From Oscillospiraceae bacterium (GTDB lineage: Bacteria; Bacillota; Clostridia; Oscillospirales; Ruminococcaceae): a stretch of DNA of 61,192 nucleotides. Below are positions 32,679 through 41,173 of the stretch, piece after piece. Each line of letters opens with the position of its first letter. Position 1 is the stretch's first letter. A program made the position numbers and the translations under genes. The notes beneath the pieces were generated by a model. The model was not told where the DNA came from. It saw only the letters and a program-made list of their open reading frames with translations, and ran no database searches. Where the stretch lies: NCBI GenBank assembly GCA_017472965.1, contig JAFUNR010000011.1, positions 1 through 61,192 on the forward strand, given 5' to 3'.

Positions 32679-33031
32679 AGGGAAAGCTCCTTTACCAAGA
32701 AATCATTTACATTCCGTGCACATTTTTTCAAAAAGCGCGGCACGGAACAACAGTTTGTACACGGCGAAAAAACCTTTTGTAAAACCGCGGAATGTTGAAA
32801 ACTTTGTTATTTTTGTTGAAAACCGGTGGACAAGCGGTGGAAACCGCCCGTTTCAGCCACACAAAAACACGCAGAATGGGGGCTTTTCTCCGGTTGAAAG
32901 GTTTTCCACACCGTTTTCAACATCCGTTGAAAAAATATACGGGAAGTCAAAGCGCCTTGCGAAAATTACCACACTTGGGTGTGGGGATGGGAATGAAGCA
33001 CCCCTGCGGAATGGGAAGCGGGACAGCGGCT
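32679..33031. other. Intergenic stretch with repeated GTTGAAAA/TGTGGAAAA-like words
   Basis: No gene was found in these 353 nt. It contains an 8-bp inverted repeat TTCCGTGC / GCACGGAA (32712-32719 and 32740-32747), the words ATGTTGAAAAC (about 32792) and its reverse complement GTTTTCAACAT (about 32913), further GTTGAAA words, and one TTTTCCACA at 32902-32910. A weak hairpin CCACAC / GTGTGG near 32970-32987 may end the isomerase transcript. Function unknown. Confidence 0.5.
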
Positions 33032-33937
33032 TCACTCCTCAAGGCAGCCGTAGCGGGAAAGGATGCAGCAGCCCATCTCGTACAGAAAGCGCTCGGCGGC
33101 CTGCTTCAGCTCCAGCGGGGCGGCCAGCAGACGGGTATCTGCCGGATACTGCCGTTTTTTGTCTGCGGGCGTGAAGACAGCGCCCACCTCGAAGGTGAAA
33201 TACCCGCTGTAGCCGATCTTCTGCAGGCCGTGCATCACGGCATCCAGATTCAGCGTACCGAAGAAGGGCATCAGGTGGGTATCCTCCTCTTTGCCGCCGC
33301 CGTTATCCTGAATGTGCAGCGCACGGACATGGCTGCCCAGCAGCTGCAGCTCTTCATCCTGGGGCATATCCTGCATATTGGCATGGCCGGCATCCCACAC
33401 CGCATGGAAAAGCGGATGATCCACGCATTCGATCAGACCCAGCAGATCCGCGGCGTTGTCGATCCAGTACAGACCGTCCACACAGCGCTTGTTGAAGTTT
33501 TCCGCCAGAATGTTGACACCGTATTTCTCCGCCCGCGCAAGGATGGGAGCGAAAAAGCGCTTGTTTTCGGCAAAGGTCTCCTCCACGCTCAGGCCCGGCC
33601 GGTAGCCGGAGTGCACCACCAGATTGGGGATGCCCCACGCGCCGCAGGCATCCACACAGCGGAGGGTATCCTCGATGAACTGCTCATTATCCGGCGCGAT
33701 GGGTGCGCCCATGGGGGAATGCGCCTGCACCAGCCGGATGCCAGTGGCATCCGCCGCGCGGCGGATCTCCTCAAAATAGGCTTTGTGATCCGCACTGTAC
33801 ACGCCGCTGTGATCGCGGTAGTCGCTGCCGAAATTGTAATCGGCGCAGGTAAAGCCCGCCTCGCGGATCCAGCGCAGCGCTTCGGTCTGCGAGGAGGTAT
33901 AGGCGGCAAAATCCCCGGTGGATGTGGCAAGCTTCAT
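33032..33937 (-). CDS. Sugar phosphate isomerase/epimerase family protein
   Basis: A TIM-barrel protein of 301 residues of the xylose-isomerase-like (AP endonuclease 2) superfamily. Metal-site segments can be read: VHSGYRPG, ILAENFNKR with a Glu, WDAGHANM with Asp and His, ALHIQDNGGGKEEDTH with His and Asp, and FTFEVG with a final Glu. It probably epimerises or isomerises a keto-sugar; the substrate is unknown. AAAGGAGG precedes ATG 33937. A TATAAT at 34033-34038 on the minus strand is a likely -10. It appears monocistronic. Confidence 0.88.
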   Translation of the reverse strand: MKLATSTGDFAAYTSSQTEALRWIREAGFTCADYNFGSDYRDHSGVYSADHKAYFEEIRRAADATGIRLVQAHSPMGAPIAPDNEQFIEDTLRCVDACGAWGIPNLVVHSGYRPGLSVEETFAENKRFFAPILARAEKYGVNILAENFNKRCVDGLYWIDNAADLLGLIECVDHPLFHAVWDAGHANMQDMPQDEELQLLGSHVRALHIQDNGGGKEEDTHLMPFFGTLNLDAVMHGLQKIGYSGYFTFEVGAVFTPADKKRQYPADTRLLAAPLELKQAAERFLYEMGCCILSRYGCLEE

Positions 33938-34111
33938 AAGATACCTCCTTTTTTTTTACGGCGCGGGCAAAAACGGCGGACTGCACACGGGCCGGAAAAG
34001 CCGCACCGCTTTTGCCGCAGGTCTGTAAGCCCATTATACCACGCTGCGGCAGAGATTGCACCCGCCCGCAGCGGATTTTTCGAGAAAATCTTTCCTGTGC
34101 AGGATCCGCAT

Positions 34112-34150
34112 AAAAAACGCCGGCCGCCCCTTTTTTCAGGGACAGCCGAC
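34112..34150 (-). terminator. Terminator after the putative metal exporter
   Basis: Minus-strand arms GTCGGC-TGTCCC / GGGGCG-GCCGGC with one G:T pair and a small internal mismatch, loop TGAAAAAA, tail GTTTTTTA. Confidence 0.75.
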
Positions 34151-34182
34151 ACAGTTTGTTCCTTTTGCAAAAGCCGCCGCGC

Positions 34183-35037
34183 TTACAGCACCAGCGACGC
34201 CAGATACCCTCCGGCCACGGCGCACAGGTACAGCACGCCCATCAGCTTCAGGTTGCCTTTTTTGCTCGGATTGGTGCGCCACAGCACAATCAAGCCCACG
34301 CCCGCGCCGCTGCAAAGCCCCGCGAACAGCGCCCCGAAGGAGAGCATGCCGCCGGTATACATCTGCATCAGCAGCACGCTTGCCGCGCAGTTGGGCACAA
34401 AGCCCACCAGCGCCGCCAGCGGCACCTGCAGCGGGCCCATGCCGGCCAGTACGGAGGCGATCCACTCCTCGCCGGCAAGCTCCATCAGCGCGCCGAAGGC
34501 AAAGGTGAGCACAAACACCAGCGCAAACACCTGCAGCGTGTGGCGCAGTGCCGCTAAAAAGATATTGCCCTCGGTCTCGTGATCCGCGCCGCAGTACACA
34601 TCCTCCTGCCGGCCGGAGTAACCGCCCCACCCGCCGCGGCGGATGGCAACGGCGCGATCCAGCACAAAGCCGCAGACCAGCGCCATCGCCAGCTTGCAGC
34701 CGATGAGCACCAGCAGGGTGCGCCAGTCGCCGCCGGCAGCCAGCAGCGGCAGCGCCTCATCCGAGGTGGCGATGAATACCGCCAGCAGCGTGCCCGGGGT
34801 GATCACACGGCCTGCGTACAAATTGGCTGCCATGGCGGAAAAACCGCACTGCGGCACCAGCCCCAGCATGCCGCCCACGGCAAAGCCCCAGCGGCCGTTG
34901 CCGGCCAGCAGCTTCTGCAGACGGGCGGTCTGGGATTGCTCCACATATTCGATGAGAAGATACGCCAGAAACAGAAACGGCAGCATTTTCAGACAATCCA
35001 GCGCCGCGTGTTCCAGCAGATGAAGAAAGGTATGCAT
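34183..35037 (-). CDS. Putative 10-TM heavy-metal exporter (ArsP_2-like)
   Basis: A 284-residue membrane protein with two related halves: VGGMLGLVPQCGFSAMAANLYAG in the first and LAALVGFVPNCAASVLLMQMYTGG in the second. The repeated VPxC motif with Cys in a membrane helix, plus the His/Cys-containing central loop (DVYCGADHETEG), resembles the putative manganese/arsenic exporter family. It probably moves a metal or metalloid out of the cell. AAGGAG lies 14 nt before ATG 35037, a long gap. No arsenic resistance genes are adjacent. Family assignment is from memory of the motif; the ion is uncertain. Confidence 0.75.
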   Translation of the reverse strand: MHTFLHLLEHAALDCLKMLPFLFLAYLLIEYVEQSQTARLQKLLAGNGRWGFAVGGMLGLVPQCGFSAMAANLYAGRVITPGTLLAVFIATSDEALPLLAAGGDWRTLLVLIGCKLAMALVCGFVLDRAVAIRRGGWGGYSGRQEDVYCGADHETEGNIFLAALRHTLQVFALVFVLTFAFGALMELAGEEWIASVLAGMGPLQVPLAALVGFVPNCAASVLLMQMYTGGMLSFGALFAGLCSGAGVGLIVLWRTNPSKKGNLKLMGVLYLCAVAGGYLASLVL

Positions 35038-35162
35038 ATCGGGGGGTAAGCTCCTTATTTTATATATGTACAGGAATGATACGGTTTGGTGCAGCTTGCA
35101 TTATACCAGACTTTCTGCCCCAAATGCAACACCCCATACCCCTATAAGGTATCCGCCGCGCC

Positions 35163-35191
35163 TTGACAATCCCCCGCGCAGCTTTTATACT
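35163..35191 (+). promoter_or_regulatory. Strong promoter of the phosphofructokinase gene
   Basis: TTGACA (35163-35168, consensus), 17-nt spacer, TATACT (35186-35191). It is among the best promoters in the window, fitting a central glycolytic gene. Confidence 0.9.
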
Positions 35192-35262
35192 TGAATAGAA
35201 AAGACATATCCTTTGCGGCACAGCCCGCAAACCGATTTTTGCAAAGAGAAAGGCAGAATGCT

Positions 35263-36498
35263 ATGGGTAAGAATTTCATCGTGGGACAGTCCGGCGGCCC
35301 CACCGCCGTCATCAATGCGAGCCTTGCCGGCGTTGCAGCCGCGGCGCTTGCGCACATCCGCAGCACCGGCAGCGGTACTGTTTACGGGATGCAGCACGGC
35401 ATTCAGGGCTTTGCCCGGGGCGAGGTGGTGGATCTGGGCGCACAGCTGGATACCGAAGCCGCCATCGCACTGCTGAAAACCACCCCCGCCGCCGCGCTGG
35501 GCAGCTGCCGCCGCCGTCTGCCCGCCGCCGCCGATGAGCCGCAGGTGTACGAGGATATCTTCCGCCGGCTGCAGCAGCTGGATATCGGCTGTTTCCTTTA
35601 CATCGGCGGCAACGACTCGATGGATACCATCCAGAAGCTGCACGACTGGGGCGCGGCGCACGGCAGCGATATCCGCTTTGTTGGCGTGCCCAAGACCATC
35701 GACAACGATCTGGCCATGACCGACCACACCCCCGGCTACGGCAGCGCGGCGCGGTACATCGCCACTGTGATGAAGGAGCTGCTGTGCGATTCGCTGGTGT
35801 ACGACGAAAAGCGTGTGACGGTGGTGGAGATCATGGGCCGCAACGCCGGCTGGCTGGCCGGTGCGGCGGCGCTGGCTGCCGATGAGGAATGCGCCGGCCC
35901 CGACCTGCTTTATCTGCCCGAGACCCCCTTTGATGTGGAGGATTTTGTGCGCCGTGTGGATGCGCTGCAGCAAAAGCGCAAAAGCGTGGTGGTGGCCATT
36001 TCGGAGGGCATCCGGCTGGATGACGGCCGCTATGTGTGCGAGCTGAGCAATACCAGCGCCAGCGTGGATGTGTTCGGCCACCGGCAGCTTTCCGGCGCGG
36101 CCAGCACGCTGAGCGCCATTCTGAACAGCCGTCTTGGCGCAAAATGCCGTGCGGTGGAGCTTTCCACCATGCAGCGGTGTGCGGCGCATCTGGCCGCGGG
36201 TGCAGATGTGGAGGAGGCCTTTGCCGCAGGCGCGGCAGGCGTGAAGGCGGCGCTGGCCGGCGAAAGCGGCTGCATGGTGACGCTGGTGCGCAGCAGCACC
36301 GATCCCTATGTGTGCGAATGCGCGACAGCGGATATCCACGCCATTGCCAATGCGGAAAAGACCGTGCCGCTTGCATGGATCGACACCGAAAACGCCACCG
36401 TGACAAAGGAATTTCTGGATTACGCCCGCCCGCTGATCCTGGGCGAAAACGCCGTGGTATGGGCAAACGGCATCCCGAAGCATTTTGTGGTGAAGTAA
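35263..36498 (+). CDS. pfp: 6-phosphofructokinase, PPi-dependent type
   Basis: Phosphorylates fructose-6-phosphate in glycolysis, here probably with pyrophosphate. The 411 residues begin KNFIVGQSGGPTAVINASL. Substrate motifs are YIGGNDSMDTIQKL, GVPKTIDNDLAMTDHTPG and EIMGRNAGWLAG. The Lys of PKTIDND is the PPi-enzyme residue where ATP enzymes have Gly (GTIDND), and the GGNDS replaces the ATP-type GGDGS. ATG 35263 follows GAGAAAGG. A polysaccharide deacetylase-like gene follows after 54 nt. Because the reaction is reversible it can also serve gluconeogenesis. Confidence 0.92.
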   Translation: MGKNFIVGQSGGPTAVINASLAGVAAAALAHIRSTGSGTVYGMQHGIQGFARGEVVDLGAQLDTEAAIALLKTTPAAALGSCRRRLPAAADEPQVYEDIFRRLQQLDIGCFLYIGGNDSMDTIQKLHDWGAAHGSDIRFVGVPKTIDNDLAMTDHTPGYGSAARYIATVMKELLCDSLVYDEKRVTVVEIMGRNAGWLAGAAALAADEECAGPDLLYLPETPFDVEDFVRRVDALQQKRKSVVVAISEGIRLDDGRYVCELSNTSASVDVFGHRQLSGAASTLSAILNSRLGAKCRAVELSTMQRCAAHLAAGADVEEAFAAGAAGVKAALAGESGCMVTLVRSSTDPYVCECATADIHAIANAEKTVPLAWIDTENATVTKEFLDYARPLILGENAVVWANGIPKHFVVK

Positions 36499-36552
36499 GC
36501 ACACGGCACGCCTGTGCGGCAGCCGGCTGCATCCGATGAAAGGGGTTTTATC

Positions 36553-37398
36553 ATGGCAAGCATGTTCATCCGTTTTCCCGAGGGGAAGCTCAAAGCCTTC
36601 ACCGTCAGCTACGACGACGGCATCGAAAGCGATATTCCGCTGGCGCAGATGCTGCGCGCCCGCGGCATGAAGGGTACCTTCAACATCAGCAGCAGACTGT
36701 ACGCGCCGGAGGATCATGTCTACCCCGCCGGCACCACCCACCGCAAGCTGAAGCTGAGTGCACGCACCGCCGCCTATGAGGGGATGGAGGTGGCCATCCA
36801 CGGCGCCACCCATCCGTTTCTGGAACAGCTGCCCGGCGCACTGTGCGTACAGGAGATCCTGGAGGACCGCATCGGTCTGGAAAAGGAATTCGGCTGCATC
36901 GTGCGGGGCATGGCGTACCCCTTCGGCAGCTGGTCGGACGATGTGCTGGAAACCCTGCGCCTGTGCGGGGTAAGCTATGCCCGCACCACCCGCGCCACCC
37001 ACAGCTTCCGGCTGCCGGCAAACTGGCTGCTGCTGGATCCCACCTGCCACCACGATGACCCCGCGCTGTTTGAGCTGGCGGAAAAATTTGTAAACGGCAG
37101 TCCGCTTGCCACCAGCAGCCATGCGCCGTGGATGTTCTATGTGTGGGGCCACACCTATGAATTTGAGCAGAAGAACAACTGGGACCGCATGGAAAAGCTG
37201 CTGGATCTGGTGGCGGGCAAGGAGGATGTATGGTACGCCGCCAACGGCGAGATCCGCGATTACGCCGAAGCTTACCGTTCGCTGGTCTTTGCCGCCGACG
37301 GCCACATGGTACACAACCCCTCGGCCGTCAAGGTGTGGTTCGAGTATAATGGCGCAGTCTACAGCGTGGAGCCGGGCAGCACCTGTACGCTTTGGTGA
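36553..37398 (+). CDS. Polysaccharide deacetylase-like (NodB-fold) protein
   Basis: A 281-residue protein of the CE4 superfamily without a signal peptide. The first motif is VSYDDGIESD with the metal Asp, and the second is VAIHGATHPFLE with the two metal His, shorter and different from the classical TFDDGP / H(S/T)xxH. MAYPFGSWSDD and YVWGHTYEFEQ fit later motifs. It is a cytoplasmic variant, possibly deacetylating imported sugars. AAGGGG stands before ATG 36553. It follows pfp, likely on the same transcript. Confidence 0.87.
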   Translation: MASMFIRFPEGKLKAFTVSYDDGIESDIPLAQMLRARGMKGTFNISSRLYAPEDHVYPAGTTHRKLKLSARTAAYEGMEVAIHGATHPFLEQLPGALCVQEILEDRIGLEKEFGCIVRGMAYPFGSWSDDVLETLRLCGVSYARTTRATHSFRLPANWLLLDPTCHHDDPALFELAEKFVNGSPLATSSHAPWMFYVWGHTYEFEQKNNWDRMEKLLDLVAGKEDVWYAANGEIRDYAEAYRSLVFAADGHMVHNPSAVKVWFEYNGAVYSVEPGSTCTLW

Positions 37399-37476
37399 TT
37401 TTGTATCATTTTATCCATACAGTATAGAAAGTAATAGATTTTCCGCAAAAAAATTACAAACTCGCACCAAAAACCC

Positions 37477-37507
37477 TTGACCTTCCAGTGGATGGAGGGT
37501 GTACTCT
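37477..37507 (+). promoter_or_regulatory. MerR-type promoter/operator with 19-bp spacer
   Basis: TTGACC (37477-37482) and TACTCT (37502-37507) are separated by 19 nt, the overlong spacing typical of MerR-activated promoters. The spacer contains an imperfect dyad ACCTTCCA-GTGGA-TGGAGGGT (seven of eight paired), the usual MerR site. The MerR gene starts 75 nt downstream, so it probably controls itself and the YbjQ gene. Confidence 0.8.
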
Positions 37508-37581
37508 GAATATGCAAAAGGCAAAAGCTGCTGCGGAGCACCTGCCCGCGGCAGCTTCTTACAACAGGAAGGACGACAGCA

Positions 37582-38220
37582 ATGCGCATCAACGAGGTGG
37601 AACGCCGTGTGGGCGTCACCAAAAAGAACATCCGCTTTTACGAGGACGAGGGCCTGCTCAAGCCGGGGCGCAGCGCCGAAAACGGCTACCGGGATTACAC
37701 CGAGGCCGATGTGGAAGCACTGGCCAGGATCAAGCTGCTGCGGCAGCTTTCGGTACCGCTGGAGGACATTCGCCGGCTGCAGACCGGCGAGCTGACGCTG
37801 ACCGCATGTATGCACACCCAGCAGGCAGAGCTTGAGCGCCGTGCCCGGGATCTGGAGCAGATCAGCGGCGTGTGCGCCGACATTGCACAAAGCGGCACGG
37901 AACTGGAAAGCATGGATGTTTCCGCGTGGGAAGCGCGCATCGCCGAACTGGAAAGGACGGGTACACGCTTTATGAATGTGAAAAACGACCGCACAAAAAA
38001 ACTGCTGGGGCCGACGGCCATCACGGTGGGGCTGTGCATTGTGCTGCTGGCCGCCGAGGTGCTGCTGGTGCAGGCCATCCGCGCCGAAGCACCGCCGCTG
38101 CTGATCAGCATCCTGCTGCTGGGCGCACCGCCGGCGGTGGCGGGCGGGCTGATCGCCGCACTGTGGCTGCGTGTAAAGGAAGTGGAAGGAGGAGAAGAGG
38201 ATGAAGCTGCTCAGTATTGA
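37582..38220 (+). CDS. MerR family regulator with C-terminal membrane anchor
   Basis: A 212-residue regulator. Residues 1-70 are the MerR winged helix: MRINEVERRVGVTKKNIRFYEDEGLL, then NGYRDYTEADVEAL and LEDIRRL. A coiled linker (about 75-130) follows. Residues about 142-190 form two hydrophobic helices (VGLCIVLLAAEVLLVQA and ISILLLGAPPAVAGGLIAALWL) instead of a soluble effector domain. It should sit on the inner membrane and sense envelope or membrane-active signals (inference). An AGGAAGGACG site precedes ATG 37582. Its end overlaps the YbjQ gene by 20 nt. Membrane-bound MerR proteins are uncommon. Confidence 0.88.
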   Translation: MRINEVERRVGVTKKNIRFYEDEGLLKPGRSAENGYRDYTEADVEALARIKLLRQLSVPLEDIRRLQTGELTLTACMHTQQAELERRARDLEQISGVCADIAQSGTELESMDVSAWEARIAELERTGTRFMNVKNDRTKKLLGPTAITVGLCIVLLAAEVLLVQAIRAEAPPLLISILLLGAPPAVAGGLIAALWLRVKEVEGGEEDEAAQY

Positions 38221-38512
38221 TCACATCCCCGGTGCCGAAATCGAGGCGCTGGGCATGGTAAAGGGCACGGTGGTCTATTCCAAAAATTTCGGCCGCGATT
38301 TTATGGCCGGCATGAAAACGCTGGTGGGCGGCGAGATCGTGGGCTACACCGAAATGCTCAACGAGGCCCGGCAGATCGCCGTCAAGCGGATGGTGGACGA
38401 GGCCGAGACGCTTGGCGCGGATGCCATCGTGGGCATCCGTTACGGCTCTGCCGAGATCATGTCCGGCGCGGCGGAATGCATCGCCTACGGCACCGCAGTG
38501 AAGGTGCTGTAA
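38201..38512 (+). CDS. YbjQ/UPF0145 family protein
   Basis: A 103-residue protein that probably forms a ring-like pentamer, as known for the family. It has the family core: ALGMVKGTVVYSKNFGRD, the GGEIVGYTEMLNEAR helix, and AVKRMVDEAETLGADAIVGIRYG. Its function is unknown; members are often found with membrane-stress genes. The start overlaps the last 20 nt of the MerR gene and its GGAGAAGAGG site lies inside it, so translation is coupled and it is the likely target or co-sensor of that regulator. Confidence 0.9.
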   Translation: MKLLSIDHIPGAEIEALGMVKGTVVYSKNFGRDFMAGMKTLVGGEIVGYTEMLNEARQIAVKRMVDEAETLGADAIVGIRYGSAEIMSGAAECIAYGTAVKVL

Positions 38513-38546
38513 AGGAAGGTCTGCCGAACAGAAAATATATGCAGCG

Positions 38547-38589
38547 AAAAAGCCGCCGCGGGCGCAAATGCGTTCCGGGGCGGCTTTTT
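38547..38589. terminator. Bidirectional terminator between YbjQ and the Gld operon
   Basis: AAAAAGCCGCC / GGCGGCTTTTT arms (38547-38557 and 38579-38589) with an inner partly paired loop; T runs in both directions serve both convergent transcripts. Confidence 0.9.
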
Positions 38590-38619
38590 ATGCTTTTTTC
38601 TGTTTTACTCTGCGGGGAC

Positions 38620-39705
38620 TCACTCGCCCTGCGCGGCATCAATGACTGTAGCCAGATCGGCGGGGGTGGCGGAGATCAGGCCCTCCACCTGTGCGCCGGA
38701 GATCTGATACACGCCCTTCTGACCGGGTGCGGCGGCATAGCGGCGGTTCATATTGCCCTCCACCGCGCCCACATACAGGGTCAGGGTATCGGTGACGGCA
38801 ACGCCCTGCTCATCGCTCAGGGTGTAATCGATGCTGATGACGGTGCGGGCGGCTTCGTCCAGCTGCCATTCCGCCAGCTGCGCTTCGGTGGGCTTCCACG
38901 CGGCGGCGGCAGCATAGGTCAGCCGGTGCAGACGGTCCAGAATGGTGGTGGCGGTGGCGGGATCCACCTTTTCGGATGCTTCACCCTGCACCGCCTGCCA
39001 CAGCGGCTGACCGGTTTCGGCATCGGTGTCGTAGGGGGTGATGGCCAGCGGCTGCGCACCGGGAGCCTGCACCCGGATGCCGGTGATCAGCGCATTTGCC
39101 ATATCCGGCATCGGCTCGTAGACCATCATTTCCATCATATCCGCATCGAACATGGTGACGAAATGCTCCGTCACGGTATAAAGCCCTGTGCCGTCATCCA
39201 CCTGCAGGTAATAGTTGCCGGTGACTCCGTTCTTTGCGCCCACGGTCAGAGTACGGGTACTGCTGCCGTCGGAGAGGGTGATCACCTGCACCGGCTCGGC
39301 AAAGCCGTAATCGCCGGAGCTCTGCGCAGTGAAGTGCTCCTCGGGCGAAAGCATGGTCAGCACCTCGCACATGGTCTGTACCGGCTCGGCATCCACCGGG
39401 AAATCCGGCTGCTGCACCCACTGCCAGCCGTCGCCGCTGCGCTGCAGGGTGACGGTCTCGCCTGTTTTGGCAAAAAAGCTCATGCTGTCGATGCTGCCGG
39501 AGGCCGGCAGCACATCCAGCGCGATGCCGGAGGTCTCCTGCGCGTTTTCCTGCGCCTTCTGCGCAGCATTCAGCACCAGCACGGCGGCAGCCAGCACCGC
39601 CACAGCGGCGATGCCGGCACAAAGCGCCAGCAGCTTTTTGCGGGTACGGGCGCGGCGGCGCTCCTCTGCGGTGCCGGGGGCGGCTCCGGTGTATTTTTCA
39701 CTCAT
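38620..39705 (-). CDS. DUF4340-domain membrane-anchored protein
   Basis: Accessory subunit of a Gld-type ABC system, 361 residues. A basic N-terminus (RRRARTRKKL) leads to one membrane helix (LLALCAGIAAVAVLAAAVLVL) and then a long extracytoplasmic domain with repeated beta motifs (KTGETVTLQRSGDGWQW) of the DUF4340 type. Its ATG overlaps the end of the GldG-like gene by 4 nt (coupled). It is always found with GldG-like proteins; the role is unknown. Last gene of the operon, ending at a bidirectional terminator. Confidence 0.85.
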   Translation of the reverse strand: MSEKYTGAAPGTAEERRRARTRKKLLALCAGIAAVAVLAAAVLVLNAAQKAQENAQETSGIALDVLPASGSIDSMSFFAKTGETVTLQRSGDGWQWVQQPDFPVDAEPVQTMCEVLTMLSPEEHFTAQSSGDYGFAEPVQVITLSDGSSTRTLTVGAKNGVTGNYYLQVDDGTGLYTVTEHFVTMFDADMMEMMVYEPMPDMANALITGIRVQAPGAQPLAITPYDTDAETGQPLWQAVQGEASEKVDPATATTILDRLHRLTYAAAAAWKPTEAQLAEWQLDEAARTVISIDYTLSDEQGVAVTDTLTLYVGAVEGNMNRRYAAAPGQKGVYQISGAQVEGLISATPADLATVIDAAQGE

Positions 39706-41156
39706 CGCAGCGCCCTCCTGCGGACAAACACCAGCACGCCCACGCCCACACAGGCCAGCGGCAGCAGCGCGGTGTAGACGGTCTTCCACAGACCGGCGGC
39801 GGCAGTGCTGACCATCAGCGATTCGGTGGCGTAATTTTTGCCGGCGATGGAGATGGCGCTCTCGTGCTCGCACAAAGCGCCCATGGTATTGACAAACAGG
39901 GTGTAGTTGTTGCCGGAGGTCCAGCTGTTCAATTCACTGTTGAGCAGCATACCGCTGGAATACCACACCAGTTCGCCCTCGGTAACGGTGTTGACGGCGC
40001 GCATAGCCAGATCAAAGCTGCCGCTCTCATCCTCCGCACTCTTTTCGATGCTGGTATCGCTCTGCAGCTCCGCCTTGCGGTAGGCGGTGTCGGAGCTCAT
40101 CAGCAGCGGGGTGTAGACCACATCCTCCGAAGCGGCATCCGTTTTGACGATGCTCTGACCCATGTAGTAAAGCACATACTGGCCGTTGGAATTCAGGGGA
40201 ATGGTGATCTCGCTGGAGCTGGACAGATCGGGCAGCATATACATGGGGTACTGATAGTAGAAATTGCTGTTGCCCTCCAGCACCAGACCGGGCTGCACGG
40301 CAAGGCCCCAGCTGTCGGTCAGGGCGGTGAGGTTGGGCATATCGGGCTGGCCGAAGTTGGTCAGCAGCACCAGCTTGCCGCCGGCGGCAAGGTAATCCTG
40401 CAGCAGCTGCAGCTCGTTATCATACAGATCGGCGGCGGGAGAATCGATGATCACCGCGGCGGCATCCTCCGGAACAGCGCCGGCGGAAAGCAGCGCCAGC
40501 TGCTCCACCGTGATATTCTTATCGCCCACGGCGGAGGCAAGCGCCGCAGAGAAGCCCGGCTCACCGTGACCGGTCAGGTAATACGCCACGGGCAGATCCT
40601 CGCTGGTGACATAATCCAGCGCGGCGGTCAGGGCGTTTTCACCCTTATAGCTGCTGGTGGTGGTGTAATCGCTGTAATCCTCGGTGAATTCATACTCGGT
40701 GACATAAATGGAATCGTAGCCCACCACCTTGGTACGCAGCGCGCTTTCGACGATCAGGCTGTTCTGGGTCAGGCCGTCGCTGGCGTATTTGCTCATAAAG
40801 CCGGGATTGACGGTGGGATCGATGTGCTCCACAGCCACCTTGTCGGAGAGCGCATCGTAATTCTTGAGCATCTCGCCGATGGCGCTGTCCTGATAGCCCT
40901 CGCTGGCCACCCAGTAAACGGTGACCTCCATCGGCAGGTTTTCCACCACGGCCTCGGTCTCGGCGCCGATGGAATACAGCTGCGCGGCGGTGACATCGTA
41001 GCGGATCCACCCGGCGGGCAGCTTGCCCACAGCCACATTCAGCAGCACCAGCAGCGCCAGCACGATGACGGCGGCCAGCACCGACCAGCCGCCCTTGTAC
41101 ATCTGGCGGTCAAAGCGGAAGCGGGGAGCCTTTGCGGCAGTTTTGTTTTCTTTCAT
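39702..41156 (-). CDS. GldG-like ABC-system extracytoplasmic subunit
   Basis: A 484-residue protein with an N-terminal helix (WSVLAAVIVLALLVLLNVAVG), an extracytoplasmic Rossmann-like domain (LPVAYYLTGHGEPGFSAALAS and KLVLLTNFGQ match the ABC_transp_aux family, PF09822-type), and a C-terminal helix before RRRALR. It belongs with the ATPase and permease upstream. In Bacteroidetes, Gld proteins support gliding, but in Firmicutes the same set exists without gliding, so the cargo is unknown. It starts 17 nt after the permease gene, with AAAGGGGG upstream. Confidence 0.87.
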   Translation of the reverse strand: MKENKTAAKAPRFRFDRQMYKGGWSVLAAVIVLALLVLLNVAVGKLPAGWIRYDVTAAQLYSIGAETEAVVENLPMEVTVYWVASEGYQDSAIGEMLKNYDALSDKVAVEHIDPTVNPGFMSKYASDGLTQNSLIVESALRTKVVGYDSIYVTEYEFTEDYSDYTTTSSYKGENALTAALDYVTSEDLPVAYYLTGHGEPGFSAALASAVGDKNITVEQLALLSAGAVPEDAAAVIIDSPAADLYDNELQLLQDYLAAGGKLVLLTNFGQPDMPNLTALTDSWGLAVQPGLVLEGNSNFYYQYPMYMLPDLSSSSEITIPLNSNGQYVLYYMGQSIVKTDAASEDVVYTPLLMSSDTAYRKAELQSDTSIEKSAEDESGSFDLAMRAVNTVTEGELVWYSSGMLLNSELNSWTSGNNYTLFVNTMGALCEHESAISIAGKNYATESLMVSTAAAGLWKTVYTALLPLACVGVGVLVFVRRRALR

Positions 41157-41173
41157 TGCAGCTTCCCCCTTTC

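Noticed and set aside
32793-32950. Possible DnaA-box cluster or origin of replication
   Set aside because: Only one 9-mer (TTTTCCACA) is close to a DnaA box; no dnaA, dnaN or AT-rich unwinding region is nearby.
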